Shown here: positions 1-8,248 of the stretch, one piece after another
Numbering within the stretch: the stretch's first letter is position 1
How the letters are laid out: each line of letters opens with the position of its first letter
Source of the DNA: Streptomyces sp. SolWspMP-5a-2
GTDB taxonomy: Bacteria; Actinomycetota; Actinomycetes; Streptomycetales; Streptomycetaceae
Length of the DNA: 58,504 bases
Assembly (NCBI RefSeq): GCF_900091845.1
Contig: NZ_FMCI01000152.1
Location: forward strand, 1-58,504
Direction: 5' to 3'
Made by a program: the position numbers and the translations under genes
The notes under the pieces: model-generated
Told to the model about the DNA's origin: nothing
What the model saw: the letters and a program-made list of their open reading frames with translations, nothing else
The model's database searches: none

Positions 1-110
1 CGTACGCGGGCGCCGGTCCTGCCGTCGACGGGCGGACATCCCGCGCGGCGCTCGCGGTACCGCGCGCGGCGCGCCGACGCGGGTGCGACGGCCGTGCGCG
101 GGGCCGGAGT

Positions 111-875
111 TCAGACCGGCAGCCGGGGCACGCTGTCGATGAGGCGGCGGGTGTAGGGGTGGTCCGGAGCGCTCAGCACCTGGCCGGTGGGGCCCTGCTC
201 GACGATCCGGCCGCGTTCGAGGACCGCCGTGCGCTCGCACAGGGAGGCGACGACGGACAGGTCGTGGGAGACCATCACCATCGTCATCCGCCGCTCCTCC
301 TTGAGTTCGGCGAGCAGGTCGACGACCTTGACCCGGGTCGTCACGTCGAGCGCGCTGACCGGTTCGTCGGCGAGCAGGACGCGCGGGTCGCACACGATGG
401 CGCGGGCGATCGCGACGCGCTGGCGCTGGCCGCCGGAGAACTCGTGCGGGTACCGGGTCGCGGCGTCGGCGGGCAGGCCGACCCGCTCCAGCGCGGCGGC
501 CACCTTCGGGGCGGCGCCCGCGCGGTCGTCGATGCCGAGGGAGCGCAGCGGTTCGGCGACGATCGCGCCCACCCGGCGGCGCGGGTCGAGGGAGGAGTAC
601 GGGTCCTGGAACACCACCTGGACGCTCCGCCGGAAGCGGCGCATCTGGCGCCGGTCGCGCGGGGCGAGGCTCTCGCCGTCGAAGCGGACGGCGCCCGCGG
701 TGGGCCGCACCAGGCCGGACAGCAGCCGCAGCAGGGTGGTCTTCCCGGCGCCCGACTCCCCGACCAGGGCGAGGGACTGTCCCTCCTCGACCGGGAAGGA
801 CACGTCCCGTACGACGTCCTCGGCGGCGCCCCGGTAGCGCACGGCGGCGTCGGCCAGTTCCAGCACCGGTGTCAT
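111..875 (-). CDS. Oligopeptide/dipeptide ABC transporter ATP-binding protein (DppF-like)
   Basis: One of the two cytoplasmic ATPases that power the peptide/nickel-type importer encoded directly upstream. The 254-residue product has Walker A GESGAGKT at about residues 39-46, signature SGGQRQR near 147-153, Walker B VLLADEP near 166-172 and the PYTRRL tail usual in Opp/Dpp ATPases. The ATG at 875 overlaps the previous stop by four bases (ATGA, 872-875), which fixes the start and implies translational coupling; an in-frame start further upstream would lie inside the neighbouring gene. It is the last gene of the DUF1684-dppABCDF-like operon. The transported substrate cannot be read from the sequence. 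Confidence 0.93.
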   Translation of the reverse strand: MTPVLELADAAVRYRGAAEDVVRDVSFPVEEGQSLALVGESGAGKTTLLRLLSGLVRPTAGAVRFDGESLAPRDRRQMRRFRRSVQVVFQDPYSSLDPRRRVGAIVAEPLRSLGIDDRAGAAPKVAAALERVGLPADAATRYPHEFSGGQRQRVAIARAIVCDPRVLLADEPVSALDVTTRVKVVDLLAELKEERRMTMVMVSHDLSVVASLCERTAVLERGRIVEQGPTGQVLSAPDHPYTRRLIDSVPRLPV

Positions 876-1672
876 CGCGAGCTCCTCAGATCCAGGGCGG
901 CCTGCAGCGTGCGGGCGCCGTCGACCAGCGTCTTGGTGTAGGGGGCGCGCGGGGCGCCGACGACGTCGAGGACGGGTCCTTCCTCGACGCACCGGCCGTC
1001 CTTGAGGACCAGTGCCCGGTCGGTGACCCGCGCGACGACGGCGAGGTCGTGGCTGACGAAGAGCACCGCCATCTCCCGTTCGGCGACCAGGGTGTCGAGC
1101 AGGGTGAGGATCTCGGCCTGCACGGAGACGTCGAGGGCGGTGGTCGGTTCGTCGGCGATGAGCAGGGCGGGCGCGCAGGCCAGCGCCATGGCGAGGGCGA
1201 CGCGCTGGCGCTGGCCGCCGGAGATCTCGTGCGGGAAGGCGCGTGCCACCCGCTCGGGGTCGGGCAGCCGGACCTGCTCGAGCCCGTCGAGGACGGCCGA
1301 GCGCAGGGCGGGGCCGCGCAGCCCGGTGCGCCGGGCGAGCGGCCCGGCGATCTGGCGGCCCACCCGCATCAGCGGGTCGAGGGCGGTCAGCGGCTCCTGG
1401 AAGACGACGGCCGCGTCCCGGCCGCGGACGGCGGTGAGCCGCTTCTCGGGGGCGCCGACGATCTGGGTGCCGGCCAGTTCCACGCTGCCGGACGCGGTCA
1501 TCCCGGTGGGCAGCAGGCCGAGGATCGCGAGGGTGGTCAGGGACTTGCCCGAGCCGGACTCGCCGATCAGGCCGAGGCGTTCGCCGCTGCCGACGGTGAA
1601 GGAGAGGTCGTCGACCAGGGTGCGGCCGTCGGCGGTGCGCACGGTCAGGCCGCGCACGTCGAGCAGGGTCAT
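872..1672 (-). CDS. Oligopeptide/dipeptide ABC transporter ATP-binding protein (DppD-like)
   Basis: First ATPase of the peptide/nickel-type importer, 266 residues. Walker A GESGSGKS lies at about 37-44, signature SGGQRQR at 151-157, Walker B LLIADEP near 170-176, and the region after the Q-loop has the LTALDP block typical of DppD/OppD. The start ATG at 1672 overlaps the stop of the permease gene (ATGA, 1669-1672) and its own stop overlaps the next ATPase start. Family knowledge: DppD and DppF form a heterodimer on the DppBC permease core. Confidence 0.93.
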   Translation of the reverse strand: MTLLDVRGLTVRTADGRTLVDDLSFTVGSGERLGLIGESGSGKSLTTLAILGLLPTGMTASGSVELAGTQIVGAPEKRLTAVRGRDAAVVFQEPLTALDPLMRVGRQIAGPLARRTGLRGPALRSAVLDGLEQVRLPDPERVARAFPHEISGGQRQRVALAMALACAPALLIADEPTTALDVSVQAEILTLLDTLVAEREMAVLFVSHDLAVVARVTDRALVLKDGRCVEEGPVLDVVGAPRAPYTKTLVDGARTLQAALDLRSSR

Positions 1673-2532
1673 GACCGCCTCCCGCGGGTCGCCGGGTCGA
1701 GGGTGTCGCGCAGCCCGTCGGCGATCAGATTGACCCCGACGACGAGCAGGACCAGCAGGACGCCGGGGGCGAGGGCACCGGCCGGGGCGGTGGTGAAGGT
1801 CGCCTGGGCCTCCTGGAGCATGCGGCCCCAGGAGGCGTTGGGCGGCGGGGCGCCGAGGCCGAGGTAGGACAGGCCCGCCTCGGCGAGCACGGCGAGCCCG
1901 AACTGGAGGGCGAGGTTGACCACGAGGGTGGGCCAGATGTTGGGCAGGACGTGTCCGGCGACGGTGCGCGGCCAGGAGGTGCCCGAGGTGCGGGCGGCCG
2001 TCACGTAGTCCTCGGCGAGGACCCGCTTGACCAGGATGCGCACCAGCCGGGCGACGACGGCGCTCTGCGCGAGCCCGATGGCGAGGACGGCGGAGCCCAG
2101 GGTGGCGGAGCGGGCCGCGACCACGAGCATCGCCAGCAGCAGCGTCGGGAAGGCGATCAGGATGTCGAGGAAGGCGGCGAGGGTGTCGTCGAGCCAGCCC
2201 TGCGCGAACGCGGCCAGCACGCCGAGGGTGACGCCGATCAGGGCGGCGATCGCCACCGAGCCGAGACCGGCCTCGACGGCGATCCGGGAGCCGGTCATCA
2301 GCTGGGTGAACAGGTCACGGCCGAGCTTGTCGGTGCCGAGCAGGTGGCCGTCGCCGGGAGGGGCGAGCCGTCCGCCGGAGGTGTCGTCGGTGGCGTAGGG
2401 CAGCCAGACCAGGGAGACCAGCGCCAGCAGCGCGATCAGTCCGGCCAGGGTGACGCCGACCGCCAGGGTCACCGAGCGCCCGCGGCGGCGCGCGGGGGCG
2501 GGTGCCCGGGTGAGGAGGTCCGCGGGGGTCAT
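1669..2532 (-). CDS. Oligopeptide/dipeptide ABC transporter permease (DppC-like)
   Basis: Inner-membrane permease of the binding-protein-dependent type, 287 residues. It has an N-terminal cytoplasmic tail rich in Arg, one membrane span near residues 20-45, the conserved block HLLGTDKLGRDLF near 60-75 that marks DppC/OppC proteins, and the cytoplasmic ATPase-coupling loop around residues 180-200. The ATG at 2532 overlaps the DppB stop by four bases. A longer in-frame reading upstream is only the shadow of dppB. Confidence 0.92.
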   Translation of the reverse strand: MTPADLLTRAPAPARRRGRSVTLAVGVTLAGLIALLALVSLVWLPYATDDTSGGRLAPPGDGHLLGTDKLGRDLFTQLMTGSRIAVEAGLGSVAIAALIGVTLGVLAAFAQGWLDDTLAAFLDILIAFPTLLLAMLVVAARSATLGSAVLAIGLAQSAVVARLVRILVKRVLAEDYVTAARTSGTSWPRTVAGHVLPNIWPTLVVNLALQFGLAVLAEAGLSYLGLGAPPPNASWGRMLQEAQATFTTAPAGALAPGVLLVLLVVGVNLIADGLRDTLDPATRGRRS

Positions 2533-3494
2533 CGGGCGCCTCCGGAGAGCCGGGCGCGCAGCCGGGGATCGACGATCCGCTGCGCGAGGTCGGCGACGAA
2601 GCCGATCAGCAGGACGGCGAGGGTGGACACGAACAGGACGCCCTGGACGACCGGGTAGTCGTGCTGGGCGATGCCGGTGGCGAGCAGCGAGCCGAGTCCG
2701 GGCAGCGCGTACACCGACTCGACGACGACCGCCCCCAGGAGGGTGGAGGCGAGTTCGATGCCGAGCACGGAGATCACCGGGACGGAGGCGTTGCGCAGGC
2801 CGTGGCGCCACATGGCGGCGGGGAAGGAGGCGCCGAGGGCGCGGGCGGTGCGCAGGAAGTCGCTGTCGAGCACTTCCAGGGCGGCGGAGCGGACGTACCG
2901 GATCAGCGAGGCGCTCATCACGAGGGCGATGGTGAGGACCGGCAGGACGAGGGAGCGGACCGCGTCGGCGGGGGCGGCCCAGCCGTCCTGCGGGAATCCG
3001 CCGGACGGCAGCCAGCCCGCGCCGAGCGCGAAGACCGCGATGAGGATCATGCCGAGCCAGAACACCGGGACGGCCATGCCCAGTTGGGAGATCCCGCTGA
3101 GCAGGGCGCCGTACCAGGTGTGCCGTCTGCGGGCGGCGACGAAGCCGACGGGCACCGCGATGACGACGGCCAGGACGAACGCGGCCAGCGTCAGCGGGAC
3201 GGTGACGTTCAGCCGGGCGGCGACCTCGGGGCCCACCGGCAGCGAGCTGACGAAGGACGTGCCGAGGTCGCCGGTGGCCAACTGGCCGAGCCAGTGGGTG
3301 AACTGCTCGGGCAGCGGCCGGTCGGAGCCGATGGCGTGGCGGGCCGCGGCGATCTGCTCCGGGCTCGCGCCGACCGAGGTGAGCGCGTTGGCGGGATCGC
3401 CCGGCAGCAGGCGCAGCAGGACGAACAGCACCACGCTGGCCAGGGCGAGCGACACCAGGAGGAACGCGAGGCGGCGCAGGAGGTAGCGCCCCAT
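2529..3494 (-). CDS. Oligopeptide/dipeptide ABC transporter permease (DppB-like)
   Basis: First permease subunit of the importer, 321 residues, starting with the typical MGRYLLRRLA followed by a membrane span and the LLPGDPAN block that DppB/OppB proteins share. About six hydrophobic segments are visible and the C-terminal coupling loop contains ARALGASFPAAMWRHGLRNA-like sequence. Its ATG at 3494 shares one base with the stop of the binding-protein gene (TGATG arrangement), and its stop overlaps the DppC start. Confidence 0.92.
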   Translation of the reverse strand: MGRYLLRRLAFLLVSLALASVVLFVLLRLLPGDPANALTSVGASPEQIAAARHAIGSDRPLPEQFTHWLGQLATGDLGTSFVSSLPVGPEVAARLNVTVPLTLAAFVLAVVIAVPVGFVAARRRHTWYGALLSGISQLGMAVPVFWLGMILIAVFALGAGWLPSGGFPQDGWAAPADAVRSLVLPVLTIALVMSASLIRYVRSAALEVLDSDFLRTARALGASFPAAMWRHGLRNASVPVISVLGIELASTLLGAVVVESVYALPGLGSLLATGIAQHDYPVVQGVLFVSTLAVLLIGFVADLAQRIVDPRLRARLSGGAR

Positions 3495-5011
3495 CAGCCC
3501 TTCTTCTTGATGTCGTAGGCGAAGAACTGGGAGTTGAGGCCGTTGACCGGGTAGCCGGAGAGCTTGGTCCCGGCCACCACGATCTGCGGGTAGAGGTAGA
3601 GCCAGTCGCTGGCCGCGTCCTCGGCGGTCTTGCGGTTGACCTTCTTCAGCAGCGCGGTCTGCTCGGCGGTGGTCGACGCCTCCTCGGCCTGCTCGACCCA
3701 CCGGGTGACCTGCTTGTCGTCGTAGCCCCAGTAGAAGTCGGGGTTGCCGTACCAGACCAGGTCGCGGTCGTTGACGTGCTCCTGGAGCGTGGCCGTGAAG
3801 TCGTGGTTCTTGTAGACCTTCGTGTACCACTCGTCCGGCGTGATCGTGTTGATCCTGACGGTGATGCCGACCTTGGCGAGCTGCGCCTTGATGAAGGTCG
3901 CGGCGGTGGGGTGCGGGTCGTAGTTGGGGGTGTCGAGGGTGAAGGAGAAGCCCTTGGCGTACCCGGCCTCGGCGAGCAGCTTCTTCGCCGCGGTGACGTC
4001 GTAGGCGTTGACCTCGGTGAGGTCCTCGTACCAGGGGTCGGTGGGCGGCACCATGGAGCCGATGAGCTTGCCGTAGCCGCCCCACACGGATGCGAGGAGC
4101 TTCTTGTCGTCGATGGCGGCGGAGACGGCGCGGCGGACCCGGACGTCGGTGAAGGGCTTGGCCTTGTCGTTGAAGGCGAGCAGCAGCTTGGTGGTGGAGT
4201 CGCCGTCGCTGACCTTGTAGTTCGCGTTGGACGTGAACTGGTCGAGGGCGTCGGGCGACTGCTCGCTGGTGACCACGTCGACGGCGTTGGTCAGCAGGGA
4301 GTTGTTGAGGGCGGTGGCGTCCTTGAAGTAGTGGAAGACGACCTTCTTGTTGGCCGCCGCGTCCCCCCAGTAGCCGGGGTAGCGGTCGAGGCTCAGGGCG
4401 GAGCCGCGGGTCCACTTGCCGAGGGTGTAGGGGCCGGTGCCGTCCTCCTGCGTCTTCAGGTTCTTCGCGCGGGAGTTGATGATCCAGACGTAGGAGAGGT
4501 TGTAGACGAAGGAGATGGACTTCTTCGAGAGCGTGACCTCGACGGTGTGCGCGTCGGGGGTGGCGATGCTTTTGACGACCTGGAGGTTGCTCTTGCGCGC
4601 GGACTGCGAGTCGTCGGCGAGGACCTTCTCCAGGCTGTACTTGACGTCGGCGCTGGTGACGTCCTTGCCGCTGTGGAACGTCACGCCGTCGCGCAGGGTG
4701 AAGGTGTAGGTGAGGCCGTCGGCGCTCGCCTTGTAGTCCTTGGCGAGGAGGTTCTCGACCTTGCCGTCGTCGGTGAGCCGGAACAGGCCCTCGTAGACGT
4801 TGCCGTTGAGGGCCTCGGTGACGCCCTGGCCGCCGCCCGCGGTGTTGTCGAGGTTCTGCGGCTCGTACAGGGAGCCGATGTTGACGGTGGCGTCCTTGTC
4901 CCAGGTGCCGGTGGCGGCGCCGCCTGAGCCGGAGCCGGAGCAGGCGGTGAGGGCGACGGCGAGGGAGGCCGAGGCGGCGACGGCGTAGCGGGCGTTCTTG
5001 GGAAGTCTCAT
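3494..5011 (-). CDS. Peptide/nickel-type ABC transporter substrate-binding lipoprotein
   Basis: Extracytoplasmic binding protein of SBP family 5 (DppA/OppA/NikA class), 505 residues. The signal peptide ends in a lipobox LTAC with Cys at residue 24, followed by a Ser/Gly linker, so it is a lipoprotein. The family-5 block GVTFHSGKDVTSADVKYSLE is visible near residue 100 and the fold continues to a C-terminal YDIKKKG. The ATG at 5011 is the only start that gives a clean signal peptide; the ribosome site is weak. It sits 47 bases after the DUF1684 gene and is coupled to dppB. Confidence 0.93.
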   Translation of the reverse strand: MRLPKNARYAVAASASLAVALTACSGSGSGGAATGTWDKDATVNIGSLYEPQNLDNTAGGGQGVTEALNGNVYEGLFRLTDDGKVENLLAKDYKASADGLTYTFTLRDGVTFHSGKDVTSADVKYSLEKVLADDSQSARKSNLQVVKSIATPDAHTVEVTLSKKSISFVYNLSYVWIINSRAKNLKTQEDGTGPYTLGKWTRGSALSLDRYPGYWGDAAANKKVVFHYFKDATALNNSLLTNAVDVVTSEQSPDALDQFTSNANYKVSDGDSTTKLLLAFNDKAKPFTDVRVRRAVSAAIDDKKLLASVWGGYGKLIGSMVPPTDPWYEDLTEVNAYDVTAAKKLLAEAGYAKGFSFTLDTPNYDPHPTAATFIKAQLAKVGITVRINTITPDEWYTKVYKNHDFTATLQEHVNDRDLVWYGNPDFYWGYDDKQVTRWVEQAEEASTTAEQTALLKKVNRKTAEDAASDWLYLYPQIVVAGTKLSGYPVNGLNSQFFAYDIKKKG

Positions 5012-5058
5012 GGTGTCCAGCGCTTTCGTGCGGATGGTGCGGGAGGCCGCGGGGTCGG

Positions 5059-5787
5059 TCAGTGCTGCGGGGTGAAGCCGTCGCGGAAGACGGGCCGCTT
5101 CTCGCCTGCCGTCACGGGCAGGTGGAAGCGGTTCTGCCGCGGCGGCATCGGACAGTTGTACTGATCGGAGAATCCGCAGGGCGGCACGAAGGCGCGGTTG
5201 AAGTCGAGGACGACGCGGTGGGCGTCGTCGGTGCGCCGGACGAAGAGGAAGCGCCCGGCGCCGTAGGTGGTGTCGCCGTTGGTCGGGTCGCCGAAGACGA
5301 GGAGCAGGGTGCCGCCGTCGTCGAAGGCGCTGAGGGTGTAGGCGCGGCCGTCCACGGTGAGGGCGATGTCGCCGGGGACGACGAGGTCGCGGGTGCCGCC
5401 GTTGTCCCGGATGTGCTCGAAGGCGATGCGGCGGGCGTCGGCCACCGGGGTGTAGGTGGCCTCCAGGACCCAGGACGGGTCGTAGGGGAAGACCTCGACG
5501 TCCTCGAAGGCGCGGACGGCGGGTGCCTGCGCGTCCCAGAAGCGCAGGCCGTGCTCGGGGGCGCCGGTGACCAGGTCGGTGCGGCGCAGGGTGGTGACGG
5601 TCACGCTGTCGGGCTGTCCGGCGCGGGCCGCGGCCAGGTCGGGCTCCTCGCCGGCCGGCAGCCAGCGGGTCTCGGTCAGGGCGAGGTTCCCGGTCGGCGC
5701 GGTGAGCGCGCGGCGGCGCCCGGCGCGCCAGGCGTCCCACTCCTCCCCCCGGTCGACGGAGGACGGCGGGGCGGTGGACTGGGACAC
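5059..5787 (-). CDS. DUF1684 domain-containing protein
   Basis: A 242-residue soluble protein without a signal peptide that matches the DUF1684 family by its C-terminal block: LDFNRAFVPPCGFSDQYNCP, then PPRQNRFHLPVTAGEK. The conserved Cys pair and Asn/Arg in that block suggest a binding or catalytic pocket, but no reaction is firmly established for the family. It is the promoter-proximal gene of the peptide-importer operon, 47 bases before the binding protein, so its role is probably tied to the imported compound. The start at 5787 is an ATG about 60 bases after the predicted transcription start. Confidence 0.85.
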   Translation of the reverse strand: MSQSTAPPSSVDRGEEWDAWRAGRRRALTAPTGNLALTETRWLPAGEEPDLAAARAGQPDSVTVTTLRRTDLVTGAPEHGLRFWDAQAPAVRAFEDVEVFPYDPSWVLEATYTPVADARRIAFEHIRDNGGTRDLVVPGDIALTVDGRAYTLSAFDDGGTLLLVFGDPTNGDTTYGAGRFLFVRRTDDAHRVVLDFNRAFVPPCGFSDQYNCPMPPRQNRFHLPVTAGEKRPVFRDGFTPQH

Positions 5788-5847
5788 GGCGTACTCATTC
5801 GGCTAGAAGGTCACGGCCGTCACGGATTGTGCGTAGCTGGCCAAAGC

Positions 5848-5883
5848 ATGCACTTTATCGTCCATAAGGTCTTCTAATGTCAA
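5848..5883 (-). promoter_or_regulatory. Promoter of the DUF1684-dpp operon with overlapping operator-like inverted repeat
   Basis: On the minus strand a perfect -35 TTGACA (5878-5883) is followed after exactly 17 bases by a -10-like CGATAA (5855-5860). An inverted repeat CTTTAT-N5-ATAAGG (5853-5869, plus-strand reading) covers the -10 and part of the spacer, the usual place for a repressor operator. No regulator gene for it is adjacent. Confidence 0.6.
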
Positions 5884-5950
5884 ACCCCTGTCTCACAGGC
5901 TGGGACGTCTGTCCATTGCCGCGGGGCCGCTCCGGCGGGGCCGGGGGCGG

Positions 5951-6619
5951 CTAGAAGGAGTCCAGCCAGAGCACGATGCCGGTCCGTCCGGTGAGGACCG
6001 CGGCCGCTCCGGCCCGGACGGCGGCCGCGCAGCGCGCCTCGGTGAAGGACGCGGGATCGTAGGCCGAGGACATGCCGAGACCCTCGCCGCGGAAGGACGC
6101 GCCCGACCAGTCGACGGCGGTGACGTTGTGCGTCGGCTCCGCCAACTCCGCGCCCACGACCAGGAATTGCTGGGCGAGATGGTTCGGGGTGACGGTCGCC
6201 AGCGGGTCGATCAGCTCGTTGCCCGCGCTGATCACCAGGTCGGGGCGCATCCCGATCGCGGTGTCGGCGGCGGTGAGCGGGTCGGGGCTGTCGGCCGCGT
6301 CCACGGTCCGCAGGTCGACCCCCTCGGCCCCGGCCCACCCGCGCACCGCCGCCACCAGCGCCCTGGTCGGCCGGTCGTCGCCCGCTGTGAGGAGCACCAC
6401 GCGGTAGCCGGACGAGGGGCGCACTCCGGACCAGGAGCCGGGGCGCGGGGTGACGGTCGCCTCGGGGGCGGGCGGGGCGGACGGGTCGACGAAGCCCGCG
6501 CCGACCTCGCCGACGGCGGAGGGGCTCGGCTGCGGACGTGACCAGTCGTCACCGGAACCGCATCCGGCGAGCAGGGCGGTGGCCGCGCACAGGGCGGCGG
6601 CCAGGAGCGGGCGGCGCAA
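5951..6619 (-). CDS. Small lipoprotein related to BMP/periplasmic-binding proteins
   Basis: A 222-residue secreted lipoprotein. A TTG start at 6619 is chosen because GGAGGA lies eight bases upstream and the protein then begins with a compact signal peptide ending in the lipobox LLAGC; the longer upstream reading is unlike a coding start. After a Pro-rich linker the mature part resembles one lobe of a BMP/PBP1-type binding protein (YRVVLLTAGDD, DLVISAGNE, FLVVGAE). It is shorter than full binding proteins (about 350 residues), so it may bind a ligand through a reduced fold or serve as a surface sensor. It is divergent from the HupE gene. Function unknown. Confidence 0.72.
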   Translation of the reverse strand: MRRPLLAAALCAATALLAGCGSGDDWSRPQPSPSAVGEVGAGFVDPSAPPAPEATVTPRPGSWSGVRPSSGYRVVLLTAGDDRPTRALVAAVRGWAGAEGVDLRTVDAADSPDPLTAADTAIGMRPDLVISAGNELIDPLATVTPNHLAQQFLVVGAELAEPTHNVTAVDWSGASFRGEGLGMSSAYDPASFTEARCAAAVRAGAAAVLTGRTGIVLWLDSF

Positions 6620-6854
6620 GACGATCGTCCTCCGGGGTGTGGGCGGGCGGCGCGGCGGGCGTCCCCGGCCGGTGCCGGAACGCGGTCGGCGGGGGCGGCG
6701 CGCTGGGGTTCCGCGTGCACATCCTGCGTCGCCGCTCCCCGGGATCTCCACGCGCCCACCCTCGAACGATCACTTGTTCCCACACGGTTCGCCGGACGGC
6801 CGCCGGAGGTTCACGCGGGACCAGCACGGTGCACGGGCAACCCCAAGGAGCCCC

Positions 6855-8069
6855 ATGTCACGCCCTGTTCGCCGTCTGCTGGTCGTCCTCGCCGCGGCGG
6901 TGCCCCTCTTCCTCGCCCTCGTCCCGTCCTCCTCCGCCCACGGCTTCTCGTCGACCGTGTACGCGCACGTCTCCGACGGCGACGACGGCCGACTGCGCAC
7001 CGAACTCCGCCTGGAGTACGACCTGCTGGTGGTCTCCGCCGCCGACACCGGGAAGGACGACGCCCTCTTCCGCACCGGCACCGCCGCGTTCGACGCCGGG
7101 GACACCGGCGCGCAGGCGGCCGCTCTGGAGGCGCACCGCGCCGCGGTCGTCGGTTACGTCACCCGCCGCTTCACCGTCGACCGCGGCGGTGCCTGCGCGC
7201 CCGCGCCGGTCGGCGGCTTCCGCATGGGCCGGGAGGAGGGCGTGCCCTACGCCCGGCTGACCCTCGACTGGACCTGCCCCGAGCGGGGCGAGGGCGCCGG
7301 TGACCACACGATCAGCAGCGCCCTCTTCCCGGACGCCGAGGGGTACGTCAAAGGGACCAGGACGATCGTCACCTCCACGGTCGGCGGGCACGGCGGCAGC
7401 GCCGCGCTCGACGCCGCCCACCCCTCCTTCTCCGTCGGCCAGCCCTGGACGGCGCGCTTCTGGGAGTTCTTCCGGCTGGGCGCCGAGCACCTGCTGGGCG
7501 GCATCGACCACATCCTGTTCCTGCTCGCGCTCATCGCCGGGTCACGGCGACCGCGTGAGATCGTCCTCGCCGCGACCAGCTTCACCCTCGCCCACTCGGT
7601 GACGTTCCTGCTCGCCGCCCTGGGCCTGGTGGAGGTGCCGGCCCGGATCGTGGAACCCGTCATCGCGCTCTCCATCGCCGTCGTCGCCGGGTGGCACCTG
7701 TGGCGTCTCGTCCGGCGCGGCATCCGCGCCGGGGACCTCGGACCCACCGGCGACGGACGCCTCGGCCTCGACCGGGCCGGGTGGGTCAGGCTGGCCGTGG
7801 TGTTCTGCTTCGGCCTGGTGCACGGGCTGGGCTTCGCGGGCGCGCTCGGCATCGAGGCGGCCTGGTCCTGGACCCTGCTGTGGTCGCTGCTGGTCTTCAA
7901 CGTCGGCATCGAGGTGGTCCAACTCGCCGTCATCGCCGTGGTGTTCCCGCTCCTCCTGCTGCTGCGCCGCCGGGCGCCGCGGGCCGGCCTCCTGGTGACC
8001 GGCACCCTCTGCGCGGGCGTCGCCGCCATGGGGCTGATCTGGTGCGTGCAGCGCGCTCTCGGGCTCTGA
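6855..8069 (+). CDS. HupE/UreJ-family membrane protein with secreted N-terminal domain
   Basis: 404 residues. A signal peptide (about 1-29, ending SSSAHG) is followed by a ~170-residue extracytoplasmic domain and then, from about residue 200, a six-span HupE/UreJ-type membrane domain containing LLGGIDHILFLLALI, FTLAHSVTFLL and FGLVHGLGFAGALG. His residues in these spans are the likely metal ligands. HupE/UreJ proteins are implicated in nickel or cobalt entry; the actinobacterial long form is not well studied. Start at 6855 is supported by AAGGAG five bases upstream. Its neighbour across the divergent gap is a small lipoprotein, and a peptide/nickel-type importer lies nearby, which fits but does not prove a metal role. 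Confidence 0.85.
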   Translation: MSRPVRRLLVVLAAAVPLFLALVPSSSAHGFSSTVYAHVSDGDDGRLRTELRLEYDLLVVSAADTGKDDALFRTGTAAFDAGDTGAQAAALEAHRAAVVGYVTRRFTVDRGGACAPAPVGGFRMGREEGVPYARLTLDWTCPERGEGAGDHTISSALFPDAEGYVKGTRTIVTSTVGGHGGSAALDAAHPSFSVGQPWTARFWEFFRLGAEHLLGGIDHILFLLALIAGSRRPREIVLAATSFTLAHSVTFLLAALGLVEVPARIVEPVIALSIAVVAGWHLWRLVRRGIRAGDLGPTGDGRLGLDRAGWVRLAVVFCFGLVHGLGFAGALGIEAAWSWTLLWSLLVFNVGIEVVQLAVIAVVFPLLLLLRRRAPRAGLLVTGTLCAGVAAMGLIWCVQRALGL

Positions 8070-8142
8070 ACACCCGCGCACCGCACCGCGGACGGACCCG
8101 TGCGGCTCGTCGGCGCGGGCAACACCCCGTGGTCATCCGCAT

Positions 8143-8182
8143 GTTCAGCCTCACCCAGGATCACATTTATCTGGCGTTTACT
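8143..8182 (+). promoter_or_regulatory. Possible PHO box (PhoP direct repeats)
   Basis: Three elements similar to the Streptomyces PhoP repeat GTTCACC occur in 11-bp register upstream of the phosphoesterase gene: GTTCAGC at 8143, ATTTATC at 8165 and GTTTACT at 8176. The 8154 position does not match, so this is a weak call that rests partly on the phosphatase downstream. Confidence 0.3.
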
Positions 8183-8248
8183 TCGCGGCGAAAGCTTGGC
8201 GATCTCCACCTCATGCACACCTCGTGCACACACAAGAAACGACACCTC

